Assembly (NCBI RefSeq): GCF_025666195.1
Contig: NZ_CP102592.1
Location: 2,108,001 to 2,172,000, forward strand
DNA length: 64,000 bases
Reading direction: 5' to 3'
DNA from: Xanthomonas sp. CFBP 8443
GTDB lineage: Bacteria > Pseudomonadota > Gammaproteobacteria > Xanthomonadales > Xanthomonadaceae
This document shows positions 30,910 through 40,031 of this stretch, piece after piece. Every line of letters starts with the position of its first letter. Positions within the stretch are counted from its first letter, which is position 1. The position numbers were made by a program, and so were the translations under genes. Below the pieces are notes generated by a model, which worked only from the letters and a program-made list of their open reading frames with translations, was not told the DNA's origin and made no database searches.

Positions 30910-31943
30910 TGAGCGGTCGTGGTCCCCACACGCCCGGCTATTGGTACGGTCAGGGCACGCCGCCGCTGTACGCGCGCCTGCTGACCCCGGTGTACGCGGC
31001 GGCAATCGGCCTGCGCCGCGCGCTGTACCGGCGCGGCTGGCGCAAGCGCTACAGCGTCGCGGTGCCGGTGGTCGTGGTCGGCAACCTCACCGCCGGCGGC
31101 ACCGGCAAGACCCCGCTGACCATCGCCCTGGTGCGCAAGCTGCAGGAGGCCGGCTGGAAGCCCGGCGTCGCCACCCGCGGCTACGGCCGCAGCCAGGACC
31201 AGGTCGCGCGCTGGATCGAGCCGGGCACCACGCCCGAACTGGGCGGCGACGAGCCGGTGCTGATCGCGCACAAGACCGGCGCGCCGGTGCGGGTGGACCG
31301 CGACCGCGTCGCCGCCGCGCGCGCGCTGCTGCAGGCCGGCTGCGACATCGTGGTTTGCGACGACGGCCTGCAGCACTACCGGCTGCAGCGCGACATCGAG
31401 ATCGAAGTGGTCGACGGCCACCGCCGCTACGGCAACGGCCGCCTGCTGCCGGCCGGGCCGCTGCGCGAGCCGGTGGCGCGCGGCCGCGAATGCGACTTCC
31501 GGGTCATCAACCTGGGCCAGGCCAGCGATGCCGGCGAGGTCCAGGCCGGCTTCGGCGAGTGGGCGATGCGCCTGCGCATCGACAGCGCGCAACCGCTGCA
31601 GGGCGGCCGCGCGCGGCCCCTGCGCAGCTTCGCCGGGCAGCGCGTGCACGCTGTCGCCGGCATCGCCCATCCGCAGCGCTTCTTCGACATGCTGCGCGCG
31701 CACGGCATCGGCGTGGTGCCGCATGCGTTTCCCGACCACCACCGCTACCGCGCCGCCGATCTGTCGTTCGGCAGCGAACTGCCGGTGCTGATGACCGAGA
31801 AGGACGCGGTCAAGTGCGCGTCGCTGGTCGACGACTGGTGCTTCAGCGTGCCGCTGGTGGCGGAGTTGCCGGCCGCGTTCTGGATCGGCCTGCTCGACCG
31901 GCTGGACAAGCTGCGCGGGCGCAGCGGCGACGCCAGCGAATAG
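30909..31943 (+). CDS. lpxK: Tetraacyldisaccharide 4'-kinase
   Basis: A 344-residue kinase that adds the 4'-phosphate to the lipid A precursor. The P-loop is [20 protein letters not shown] near residue 58; [20 protein letters not shown] near 155 and [11 protein letters not shown] near 295 are typical of LpxK. It is coupled to msbA, so lipid A phosphorylation and export are co-expressed. Confidence 0.96.
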   Translation: MSGRGPHTPGYWYGQGTPPLYARLLTPVYAAAIGLRRALYRRGWRKRYSVAVPVVVVGNLTAGGTGKTPLTIALVRKLQEAGWKPGVATRGYGRSQDQVARWIEPGTTPELGGDEPVLIAHKTGAPVRVDRDRVAAARALLQAGCDIVVCDDGLQHYRLQRDIEIEVVDGHRRYGNGRLLPAGPLREPVARGRECDFRVINLGQASDAGEVQAGFGEWAMRLRIDSAQPLQGGRARPLRSFAGQRVHAVAGIAHPQRFFDMLRAHGIGVVPHAFPDHHRYRAADLSFGSELPVLMTEKDAVKCASLVDDWCFSVPLVAELPAAFWIGLLDRLDKLRGRSGDASE

Positions 31944-32418
31944 CGGCGCGTGCGCTCGTGCCGTCGCACGGGCTTGGCATCGAGTGAAGCAGCTGGAGCA
32001 TGCGCACAGGGCGCATCCGTGACGTTTGCAGCGACGAAGCATGGCAGCGGCGAATCCTGTGGGAGCGACTTCAGTCGCGACAGGGCGTTACCGGTAAAGC
32101 CCGTCGCGACTGAAGTCGCTCCCACAAGGTCCTGCGCCGGCTGAAGTGCCGCCGTCGAAACACCGTCGTCCGGCACGGGAAGCGTTGCGTGCGCTGCTGC
32201 TCCCACGGCGGGCCTGCCATAGCCGTCGCTGACGCTGCAGACGCTTTCGCGCACCGGAGCGTGTGCAGAGCTGCGATCGGCAGGGCCTATAGAATGGCAG
32301 GGAAGGCGGCTGCCACGCGCGCGCGGCGGCTGGCATGCCTCGCTGCAGCGAACGCCTGCCGCCGCCGCGCCTTGGCGAAGACGCGTTGCCCCCGAATCGA
32401 CAACGGAGAAGATCATCC
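31944..32418. other. Intergenic region between lpxK and kdsB with a REP pair
   Basis: About 475 nt without a convincing gene apart from the short leader frame that begins at 32419. It contains an inverted REP pair at 32058-32126. A promoter for kdsB probably lies in the last 150 nt. Confidence 0.65.
32058..32126. repeat. REP pair, GACTTCAGTC family
   Basis: TGTGGGAGCGACTTCAGTCG at its left end and the reverse complement CGACTGAAGTCGCTCCCACA at its right end enclose about 29 nt. This is the same REP family that makes up the array at 23207-24115. Confidence 0.88.
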
Positions 32419-32475
32419 ATGTTTGGCTTCCGCGTATTCCAGCATTCCGCCGCTGCCGGCGCTCGCCGCGCATGA
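32419..32475 (+). CDS. Possible 18-residue leader peptide coupled to kdsB
   Basis: A short frame ([18 protein letters not shown]) starts with ATG behind GGAGAAG and ends in TGA that overlaps the kdsB ATG (ATGA). kdsB itself has no clear ribosome site, so translation could be coupled through this leader. It is only 18 codons, so it may equally be fortuitous. No homology is recognised. Confidence 0.4.
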   Translation: MFGFRVFQHSAAAGARRA

Positions 32476-33260
32476 GCGCCGGACGCGACCTGACCCCGCC
32501 GCCGTTCGTGGTCGCCATCCCGGCGCGCTACGCCGCCTCGCGCCTGCCGGGCAAGCCGCTGCGCGCGCTCGGCGGCGAACCGCTGGTCCGGCACGTGGCG
32601 CGCCGCGCGCTCGGCGCCGGCGCACAGCAGGTGTGGGTGGCCGCGGACGATCCGCGCATCGCCGCGGCGGTGGCCGACCTGGAAGGGGTGCACGTTGCGC
32701 TGACGTCCGCGGCGCACGCCTCCGGCACCGATCGCCTGGCCGAATGCGCCGACATCGCCGGCTGGGACGACGCCACCGTGGTGGTCAACCTGCAGGGCGA
32801 CGAGCCGTTCGCGCCGGCCGCGGGAATCGTCGCGGTGGCGCAGGCGCTGGCCGCCAGCGGCGCGGAGATGGCGACGCTGGGCACGCCGGTCGAGTCGGCC
32901 GAGAGCCTGTTCGACTCGAACGTGGTCAAGCTGGTGCGCAGCGCGCGCGGCGATGCGCTGTATTTCAGCCGTGCGCCGATCCCGTGGCACCGCGACGCGT
33001 TCGCCGCCTCGCGCGAACGCCTGCCGCCGGGTCCGTGGCTGCGCCACATCGGCATCTACGCCTATCGTGCCGGGTTCCTGCGCCGGTTCGCGGCGATGCC
33101 GCCGGGCGGGCTGGAACAGGTGGAGGCGCTGGAGCAGTTGCGGGTGCTGGAAGCCGGTTTCCGCATCGCGGTGGCGCTGTCGCCGGCGCCGTTCCCGCCC
33201 GGGGTCGACACGCCCGAGGACCTGGCCCGCGCCGAGGCGCATCTGCGGAGCCTGGCATGA
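32472..33260 (+). CDS. kdsB: 3-deoxy-manno-octulosonate cytidylyltransferase
   Basis: A 262-residue CMP-KDO synthetase for lipopolysaccharide core assembly. Motifs include [18 protein letters not shown] near residue 13, [13 protein letters not shown] near 101 and [13 protein letters not shown] near 163. The stop overlaps the next gene by 4 nt. It is separated from lpxK by the REP-containing gap, so it may have its own promoter. Confidence 0.96.
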   Translation: MSAGRDLTPPPFVVAIPARYAASRLPGKPLRALGGEPLVRHVARRALGAGAQQVWVAADDPRIAAAVADLEGVHVALTSAAHASGTDRLAECADIAGWDDATVVVNLQGDEPFAPAAGIVAVAQALAASGAEMATLGTPVESAESLFDSNVVKLVRSARGDALYFSRAPIPWHRDAFAASRERLPPGPWLRHIGIYAYRAGFLRRFAAMPPGGLEQVEALEQLRVLEAGFRIAVALSPAPFPPGVDTPEDLARAEAHLRSLA

Positions 33261-33745
33261 AGCTGCTGCTGGTCTGCCTGGGCAACATCTGCCGCTCGCC
33301 GATGGCCGAAGGCGCGCTGCGCCATCACCTGCAGCGCTCGCCGCTGGCTGGGCGCGTGCAGGTGGATTCGGCCGGCACCGGCGACTGGCACAGCGGCGAG
33401 CCGCCGGACCGGCGCGCGATTGCCTGCGCCCGCGGCCACGGGGTGGACATCGCCGGGCTGCGTGCGCGGCAGCTGCAAGACATCGATTTCGCCGCGTTCG
33501 ACTGGATCCTGTGCGCCGACGCGGCCAACCTGCGCGACGTGCGCCAGCGCGCTCCGGTCGCGGCGCGGGAGCGGGTGGCGCTGTGGCTGCCCTGGGCCGG
33601 GCTGGAGGGCCGCCGCGAGATCCCCGACCCCTACACCGGCGGCAGCGACCACTTCGAGGACGTCTGGCGCCTGGTAGACGAAGCCGCCGCCGGCAGCGTG
33701 GCGCGACTGTCTGTCGACGGCGGCTCCGGCATAATCGGCCGATGA
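33257..33745 (+). CDS. Low-molecular-weight protein-tyrosine phosphatase
   Basis: A 162-residue phosphatase with the P-loop CLGNICRS (C7-X5-R13) at the N-terminus and the general-acid segment DPYTGG near residue 122. Such enzymes often dephosphorylate tyrosine kinases of polysaccharide export. Here it is coupled to kdsB and to the next gene, both by 4 nt overlaps. Confidence 0.93.
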   Translation: MKLLLVCLGNICRSPMAEGALRHHLQRSPLAGRVQVDSAGTGDWHSGEPPDRRAIACARGHGVDIAGLRARQLQDIDFAAFDWILCADAANLRDVRQRAPVAARERVALWLPWAGLEGRREIPDPYTGGSDHFEDVWRLVDEAAAGSVARLSVDGGSGIIGR

Positions 33746-35163
33746 ACTCGATCGCCGCCCTGGAACTGCCGCAGCCCGGCACCTGGCTCAATGCCGCGCC
33801 GACCACGCTGCGCGAGCAGCAGGGCCGGGCGCTGGTGCTGGCCTTCGTCAACGCCGCCTCGGCGTGGTGCGCGCAGCGCCTGGCTGAGCTCAGCCAGTGG
33901 CAGGCGCGCAATCCGGGGCGCCTGCAGCTGATCGTGGTGCAGGTGCCGCGCTTCGACAGCGAGCGCGAGCCGCAGCGGGCGCTGAAGCTGCTGCGCAGCC
34001 AGGGCGTGTCGGCGCCGATCCTGCTCGATGCCGACTGGGCCGCCTGGCAGCGTTTCGACGTGCAGGCATGGCCGACGCTGGTGCTGCTCGACGCCGGCGG
34101 CTATGAGCGCGAGCGCCTGGTCGGGATCGGCGGCGCCGACCTGGAGAAGGCGCTCAACGCGCTATGCGCCGGGCAATCGCTGCCGCTGGACGACGAACTG
34201 CGGCAGCCGCGCGAGACCCAGCCCGAGCCGCGCCTGCCGCTGCGCTTCCCGGTCGGCCTGGCGGTCGCCGACGATCGCCTGTACATCGCCGACAGCGGCC
34301 ACCACCGCATCCTCGAATGCACCACCGGCGGCCGCGTCCTGCGCCAGTTCGGGCTGGGCACCGCCGATTTCATCGACGGCGGGCTCGGCGAGGCGGCGTT
34401 CCACCGGCCGCGCGGCCTGGCGCTGGAGCGCGGCGTGCTGTACGTCGCCGACACCGGCAACCACGCGCTGCGCCGGATCAACCTGCTCAACGGCCAGGTC
34501 GACACCCTGTGCGGCAACGGCCGCGCCGGCGAGCCGGTCGAAGGACCGGTGCAGCAGGCGCAGCAAGCGCCGCTGAACCACCCGCAGGACGTGGTGGTGG
34601 CCGACAACCAGGTGCATATCGCGATGGCCGGCGACAACCGCATCTGGAGCTACGAACTCGGCAACCGCAGCCTGCGCTGGCGCGCCGGCTCGGGCGTGCT
34701 GGAACTGCGCGACGGCAGCGGCCACCTGGCCGCGTTCGCGCAGCCGTGCGGCCTGGCCGCGGTGCAGCAGGCGCTGTATGTGTGCGACGCGCTGGGCTCG
34801 GCGGTGCGTTCGCTGCAGTTGCGCGGCGACCTGGTGCAGACCCTGCTCGGCGGGCAGGGTCCGTGGGATTTCGGCAACGAGGACGGCCCGCGCAGCCGCG
34901 CGCGCCTGCAGTTCCCGCAGGCGATCGCGCTGAGCCCGGACGCGCCGCTGCTGTGGATCGCCGACAGCGGCAACGGCAGCCTGCGCAGCCTGCGCCTGGG
35001 CGGCGGCGAACTGTCCACCACTGCGTTGCCGCGGCGCTTGCACGGCCCGGCCGGGCTGGCGGTGACCGCGGGCACGGTGTGGATCGCCGAGACCGACGCC
35101 CACGCCGTGCTGCGCTACGACATCGCCAGCGGCGAACTGAGCGACGTGCCGATCAGCGAATGA
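33742..35163 (+). CDS. Thioredoxin-fold/NHL-repeat protein
   Basis: A 473-residue protein. The first 150 or so residues look like a thioredoxin fold (LVLAFVNAASAWCAQRL, then FDVQAWPTLVLLDAGG with the cis-proline), but the usual CxxC is missing and only one Cys is left. The rest (about 165-465) is a beta-propeller of NHL-type repeats, for example GLALERGVLYVADTGNHALR and LLWIADSGNGSLRSLRL. No signal peptide is seen. Overlaps of 4 nt couple it to the phosphatase gene and to uvrC. The function is unknown. Confidence 0.8.
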   Translation: MNSIAALELPQPGTWLNAAPTTLREQQGRALVLAFVNAASAWCAQRLAELSQWQARNPGRLQLIVVQVPRFDSEREPQRALKLLRSQGVSAPILLDADWAAWQRFDVQAWPTLVLLDAGGYERERLVGIGGADLEKALNALCAGQSLPLDDELRQPRETQPEPRLPLRFPVGLAVADDRLYIADSGHHRILECTTGGRVLRQFGLGTADFIDGGLGEAAFHRPRGLALERGVLYVADTGNHALRRINLLNGQVDTLCGNGRAGEPVEGPVQQAQQAPLNHPQDVVVADNQVHIAMAGDNRIWSYELGNRSLRWRAGSGVLELRDGSGHLAAFAQPCGLAAVQQALYVCDALGSAVRSLQLRGDLVQTLLGGQGPWDFGNEDGPRSRARLQFPQAIALSPDAPLLWIADSGNGSLRSLRLGGGELSTTALPRRLHGPAGLAVTAGTVWIAETDAHAVLRYDIASGELSDVPISE

Positions 35164-37016
35164 CCGCGTCCTTGCAGCCCCCGTTCGACGGCAAGGCCTT
35201 CGCCGCCAACCTCAGCACCGCGCCCGGCGTCTACCGCATGTACGCGGCCGACGACACCTTGCTGTACGTCGGCAAGGCCGGCGCGCTGCGCAAGCGCGTG
35301 TCCAGTTATTTCAGCGCCTCGCCGAAGAACGCGCGGACCATGGCGATGCTGGCCCAGGTCGCGCGCATGGACGTGACCGTGACCCGCAGCGAAGGCGAGG
35401 CGCTGCTGCTGGAAAACCAGCTGATCAAGTCGCTGTCGCCGCGCTACAACGTGTCGCTGCGCGACGACAAGAGCTATCCCTTCGTGCTGCTGACCCGCGA
35501 GGAGTGGCCGCGGATCGCGCTGCACCGCGGCCCGCGCGCGGTGCCCGGGCGCTACTTCGGCCCGTATCCGGGCGTGACCGCGGTGCGCGAGACGCTGAAC
35601 CTGATGCACAAGCTGTTCAAGCTGCGCAGCTGCGAGGACAGCGTGTTCCGCAACCGCTCGCGGCCGTGCCTGCAATACCAGATCGGCCGCTGCAGCGCGC
35701 CGTGCGTGGCGCTGGTGCCGGCCGACGACTACGCCGAGTCGGTGCGCCGCGCGAGCATGTTCCTGGACGGACGCAGCGACCAGCTCGGCGAGGAACTGGT
35801 GCAGGCGATGCAGGCCGCCAGCGAACAGCTGGAGTTCGAGCGCGCCGCGCGCCTGCGCGACCTGCTCGGCTCGCTGCGCAGCATGCAGAGCCGGCAGTAC
35901 GTGGACGGCCGCGCCGCCGACCTGGACGTGCTCGCCTGCGCGATGCAGGGCGCCAACGCCTGCGTGCTGCTGCTGGCGTTCCGCGACGGCCGCAATCTCG
36001 GCACCCGCGCGTTCTTCCCCAAGACCAACGGCGAGGACAGCGCCGCCGAAGTGCTCGGCGCGTTCGTGTCGCAGTACTACGCCGAACAGCCGCCGCCGCG
36101 CGAGGTGCTGCTGGACCGCGAGATCCCCGATGCCGAGCTGATCGAAGCGGCGCTGGGCTCGGCCGCCGAGCGCAAGGTGCAGTTGAAATGGAACGTGCGC
36201 GGCGAGCGCGCCGGCTACCTGGAGCTGGCCAGCCGCAACGCGCAGGCCACGCTGGCCACCGAACTGACCAGCCGCAACGCGCAGCACGCGCGCAGCGAGG
36301 CGCTGCGCGAGATGCTGGGGCTGGCCGAGCCGGTCAGGCGCGCGGAGTGCTTCGACATCAGCCACACCATGGGCGAGGCCACCGTGGCCTCGTGCGTGGT
36401 GTTCGATGCCAGCGGCCCGGTGCGCAGCCAGTACCGGCGCTACAACATCAGCGGCATCGAGCCGGGCGACGACTACGCGGCGATGCGCCAGGCGATCGAA
36501 CGCCGCTTCCGCCGCGCTGCGGAGGGCGACAAGGCCGACGTGGTGCTGCCCGACGTGCTGCTGATCGACGGCGGCGCCGGCCAGCTGGCGCAGGCCAACG
36601 CCGCGCTCGCCGACCTGGGCGTGGAAGGCATCCTGGTGATCGGCGTGGCCAAGGGCGCCGAACGCCGCGCCGGCCACGAGACCCTGGTGATGCCGGACGG
36701 GCGCGAACTGCGCCCCGGCGCGGCGTCGCCGGCGCTGCAGTTCATTCAGCAGGTACGTGACGAGGCGCACCGTTTCGCCATCACCGGCCACCGCGGGCGC
36801 CGCCAGAAAGCGCGCATGACCAGCAAGCTGGAAGACATCCCCGGCATCGGTCCGCGCCGCCGCGCAAGCCTGTTGAAGCATTTCGGCGGGCTGGCCGGGC
36901 TCAAGGCCGCCGGCGAAGCGGAGATCGCGCGCGTGGAAGGCATCAACGACGCACTCGCTGCGCGAATCTACGCTAACCTGCACGGACTGCCGGTGCCCGA
37001 TCCGGCAGGCGAGTAG
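35160..37016 (+). CDS. uvrC: Excinuclease ABC subunit C
   Basis: A 618-residue nucleotide-excision repair nuclease. The N-terminal GIY-YIG domain is visible (APGVYRMYAADDTLLYVGKA near residue 21). A UVR motif (EQLEFERAARLRDLLGSL) follows near 222, then the RNase H-like nuclease domain (ECFDISHTMGEATVASCVVF near 396). Tandem helix-hairpin-helix motifs close the protein (LEDIPGIGPRRRASLLKHFG). It is coupled to the NHL gene by ATGA and lies 9 nt before pgsA. Confidence 0.97.
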   Translation: MTASLQPPFDGKAFAANLSTAPGVYRMYAADDTLLYVGKAGALRKRVSSYFSASPKNARTMAMLAQVARMDVTVTRSEGEALLLENQLIKSLSPRYNVSLRDDKSYPFVLLTREEWPRIALHRGPRAVPGRYFGPYPGVTAVRETLNLMHKLFKLRSCEDSVFRNRSRPCLQYQIGRCSAPCVALVPADDYAESVRRASMFLDGRSDQLGEELVQAMQAASEQLEFERAARLRDLLGSLRSMQSRQYVDGRAADLDVLACAMQGANACVLLLAFRDGRNLGTRAFFPKTNGEDSAAEVLGAFVSQYYAEQPPPREVLLDREIPDAELIEAALGSAAERKVQLKWNVRGERAGYLELASRNAQATLATELTSRNAQHARSEALREMLGLAEPVRRAECFDISHTMGEATVASCVVFDASGPVRSQYRRYNISGIEPGDDYAAMRQAIERRFRRAAEGDKADVVLPDVLLIDGGAGQLAQANAALADLGVEGILVIGVAKGAERRAGHETLVMPDGRELRPGAASPALQFIQQVRDEAHRFAITGHRGRRQKARMTSKLEDIPGIGPRRRASLLKHFGGLAGLKAAGEAEIARVEGINDALAARIYANLHGLPVPDPAGE

Positions 37017-37025
37017 AGCAGCGCA

Positions 37026-37661
37026 ATGAAGTTGACCATCCCCACCTGGCTGACGCTGCTGCGGATCGTGATGATTCCGGTGCTGGTGCTGGTGTTCTAC
37101 CTCCCGTACACGTGGACGAACTTCGCCTCGGCGGCGATCTTCGGCCTGGCCGCGTTCACCGACTGGCTGGACGGCTGGGTGGCGCGGCGCTACCACCAGT
37201 ATTCCGCGTTCGGCGCGTTCCTGGACCCGGTGGCTGACAAGCTGATGGTTGCGGTGGCACTGTTCCTGATCGTGCAGGGCCACCCGACGCCGTGGATGGC
37301 GTTCTGGGCGGCGGTGATCGTCGGCCGCGAGATCGCGGTGTCGGCGCTGCGCGAGTGGATGGCCGAGATCGGCCAGCGCGCCAAGGTGCGGGTGGCGATG
37401 ATCGGCAAGGTCAAGACCACCGCGCAGATGGTCGCGCTGCTGTGCCTGCTGTACTCGGTGATGCCCGACGGCTCGCCGCCGGAAAGCGTGTGGATGGGCC
37501 TGTTCATTTTCCACATCGGCGACTGGACGCTGGCGATCGCCTCGATCCTGACCCTGTTGTCCGGCATCCAGTACCTGCATGCGGCCTGGCCGAGCCTGCG
37601 CGCCGACGAGCGCGCCGCGGTGGCGGACAAGAATGCGAAGAAAATCGAAGGCAACGGTTGA
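37026..37661 (+). CDS. pgsA: CDP-diacylglycerol-glycerol-3-phosphate 3-phosphatidyltransferase
   Basis: A 211-residue membrane enzyme that makes phosphatidylglycerol phosphate. The CDP-alcohol phosphatidyltransferase motif is complete: DWLDGWVARR and, after it, GAFLDPVADK near residues 45-70. Several membrane helices are present. It follows uvrC directly and is followed by tRNA-Gly, the same order as in E. coli. Confidence 0.95.
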   Translation: MKLTIPTWLTLLRIVMIPVLVLVFYLPYTWTNFASAAIFGLAAFTDWLDGWVARRYHQYSAFGAFLDPVADKLMVAVALFLIVQGHPTPWMAFWAAVIVGREIAVSALREWMAEIGQRAKVRVAMIGKVKTTAQMVALLCLLYSVMPDGSPPESVWMGLFIFHIGDWTLAIASILTLLSGIQYLHAAWPSLRADERAAVADKNAKKIEGNG

Positions 37662-37697
37662 CAGCCTGCCGGTTCCCGGTAAAATTCGCGGCCTCAA

Positions 37698-37773
<76 letters not shown>

Positions 37774-38509
37774 GACGGTTCGCAGGCATCCAGCGGATAC
37801 CTGCAGAACGATGAAATCAGGACCTTCGGGTCCTTTTTTCGTTTTGGCGCAAGTGCGATGCGTTCGCTAGGGTGCCACTGCGGAGATCGGCGCTATGCCG
37901 TATCGGGCATGTCGCGTCGGCCGGCGGCGCTTCGCCGGCGCAGGCGTTCCGCTACGGCATCGACGCCGCCGTCGAGTCGATACGCCGCACCGGCACGGCT
38001 TCCCGCAGTTGCCGGAAATGGTCCAGTCCACCCGATTGCTGCACGTCGCCGAGCACATAGCAGGAGGCGAGGTGGTGGGCGCCACCGGCACGACGAAGAA
38101 GAGCGCATCCCACGGCGTGGACGTTGTTCGACGGGCAAGCTTGTCCCGCTGCGTGCGTTCACCGCGCCCAGATCGGCGATGAATTTGCAGCGTTAGCCAG
38201 GGTTGTGAGCGTCGGCCACCGACGCTGGCGATGCTGGCCCGCACGCGCGCTGGCATCGCGACTGGGATGGCTGTTCCGAAGCCGCGCAGTGTCGACCGCG
38301 CGCGCCGCGATCTGCGCTAGGTTCGGCCAGGGGCATTGCATCGCGTGCAGACTGGCGGAGGCGGAGGCGGCGGCGTTGCGGTCGCAGCGACCGGCACGAG
38401 CAAGACACGACAGGCGTTTGCGTCGGGACCGAAGCGGTCGCGGCGCCGAGCGCATGCGCGGATGCCGGTCGCCCTCGACGCACATCCATCCACCACTGCA
38501 GGAGCCACC
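37774..38509. other. Gene-poor gap after tRNA-Gly
   Basis: About 735 nt. Apart from a terminator (37819-37839) I see no gene: the open frames on both strands are short, overlap each other and resemble nothing known. An AGGAG site at 38500-38504 serves the next gene. Confidence 0.6.
37819..37839 (+). terminator. Rho-independent terminator after tRNA-Gly
   Basis: The stem AGGACC/GGTCCT with loop TTCGG is followed by a run of six T. It lies 46 nt after the tRNA and probably ends the uvrC-pgsA-tRNA transcript. Confidence 0.85.
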
Positions 38510-39334
38510 ATGAACTTCGAGATCGCGACCTGGTACGACACATGGAACGGCACGGGTGCCGACAATCTTGCGCAGGGCAAGGTGCCGCTCGGATATGCCA
38601 GCCGCTACAACCTGGCCTTCGGCATCTTCGTCGAGTCCGGCAACGGCTATACCGTGGACCTCAATGCGCAATTCGCTGCGCAGAATCTCGCCCAGATCAA
38701 GGCGCAGGCGCCCGGCGCGCTGATCTATGCCGGGGTCGGCGACACCGGCTTGGTGGCGACGGTGACGGACAATCGCGACAACGCCAATCGCTCCACCGCC
38801 AACATCGTGGCCTATCTGCAGCAGAAAGGCCTCAACGGCATCAGCATCGATTCCGAAGGCGACGGCATGTCCTCGGTCGTGGAGCTGGTGACGCAGCTCA
38901 GCCCGAGCTTCAAGGCGGCCGGACTCGGCATCGCGGTGTCGGTGCCGTGGCCCGCAGGTGGCCCTGTCGCCCTTTACGGCGACGGCGCGGTGGCGGCGTT
39001 CAACCAGTACGTGGATGCCGCCGAGTTGCAGGACTATTCGTCCTCCGGCACGCCGCAGGATGCGCAGGCGTGGATCCAGGCCGGGGTGCGCGCCGACATC
39101 CTGATGGGCGGAGTGGCCACCGAGAACGGCAACGTGCAGACCTCGCTCGAAGACACCGCGGCCTGGACCAACTACGCGCTGCAGAACGGCTTGCGCGGCA
39201 TGTTCAGCTGGAGGCTCGACAACGACCACGGGCAGGACGGCCAGGAAGAAGACGTGGATCCGACCTTCACCGGCGCCAAGACCATCTACGACACGGTGTA
39301 CGCGGCCGGCGGCGGCGCGGCGGCGGCCGGTTAG
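38510..39334 (+). CDS. GH18-fold (chitinase-like) protein with degenerate active site
   Basis: A 274-residue TIM-barrel protein. Strand segments in GH18 order are visible: IATWYDTW, NLAFGIF, ALIYAGVG, LNGISIDSEGDG (109-120), GIAVSVPW, ELQDYSSSG, DILMGGV and GMFSWRLDND. In the catalytic motif DGxDxDxE the first two aspartates are replaced (N109 and S112), while D114 and E116 remain. No signal peptide is seen, and the protein ends in a Gly/Ala-rich tail. The ATG at 38510 has AGGAG 5 nt upstream. It could be a reduced-activity or binding protein, or an EndoH-like enzyme. Confidence 0.75.
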   Translation: MNFEIATWYDTWNGTGADNLAQGKVPLGYASRYNLAFGIFVESGNGYTVDLNAQFAAQNLAQIKAQAPGALIYAGVGDTGLVATVTDNRDNANRSTANIVAYLQQKGLNGISIDSEGDGMSSVVELVTQLSPSFKAAGLGIAVSVPWPAGGPVALYGDGAVAAFNQYVDAAELQDYSSSGTPQDAQAWIQAGVRADILMGGVATENGNVQTSLEDTAAWTNYALQNGLRGMFSWRLDNDHGQDGQEEDVDPTFTGAKTIYDTVYAAGGGAAAAG

Positions 39335-39560
39335 CCGCCGACGTCGCGGGCGGCGCGAGCGTGCAGCGCCCGGGTATCCCGTCGCCGCGGACGCGTTGCG
39401 GCGGATTCGCCGTGCCTCGGACCACGCCGGCGATGGGACTGGCACGCGTCACGGCGATGATCGCGGCGTGGCGGGGCGCGCCATGGTCTTGCGCATCGCC
39501 ACTGCTGCGCCCGCACGCGCACAAGCTGCACGATCTGCGGCGGCGAGCAGGCGAGCGGCG

Positions 39561-40031
39561 CTACAGCACCGGCGGGCGCGCCACCATCAGGTAGAAGATC
39601 GCCAGGAAACTGAACAAGGCCGGCACCCCGAGCGCGGTCCAGTAGCCGAGATGGCGCGCGTAGTCCAGCGGCAGTTCGCGGCCGTCCGCCGCGGCGGCCG
39701 CGGCGATGTCGCGCAGGCGCATCTGCAGCCACACCACCGGCAGCCAGCACAGCGCGGCGATCACGAACAGCACGATCGACCAGTACAGCCACGCGCTGTG
39801 CAGCGAATAGCCCATCCTGTGCGCCAGGTACAGGCCGCTGAGCGGCTGGAACACGATGGTGGTGGCGGTGAACAGCCAGTCGGCGATCACCACGTAGCGC
39901 GCCACCACCGCCACCACGCGCGCGTCGCGGGTGCGGCTGACGAAGAACAGGTAGAACGCGGTGCCCACGCCGGTGCCGAACAGGAACGTGGACGACAGCA
40001 CGTGCAGGTACTTAACGACGATGAGGTCCAT
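39561..40031 (-). CDS. DUF2269 family membrane protein
   Basis: A 156-residue protein with four membrane helices. It begins with the family-typical KYLHVLSSTFLFGTGVGTAFY and ends with FLAIFYLMVARPPVL. The start overlaps the end of the upstream SDR-membrane fusion gene by 20 nt, so the two are co-expressed. The function is unknown. Confidence 0.88.
   Translation of the reverse strand: MDLIVVKYLHVLSSTFLFGTGVGTAFYLFFVSRTRDARVVAVVARYVVIADWLFTATTIVFQPLSGLYLAHRMGYSLHSAWLYWSIVLFVIAALCWLPVVWLQMRLRDIAAAAAADGRELPLDYARHLGYWTALGVPALFSFLAIFYLMVARPPVL

Noticed and set aside
37867..38513. Several overlapping frames after tRNA-Gly
   Set aside because: They contradict each other on both strands and have arginine-rich composition typical of out-of-frame GC-rich DNA.
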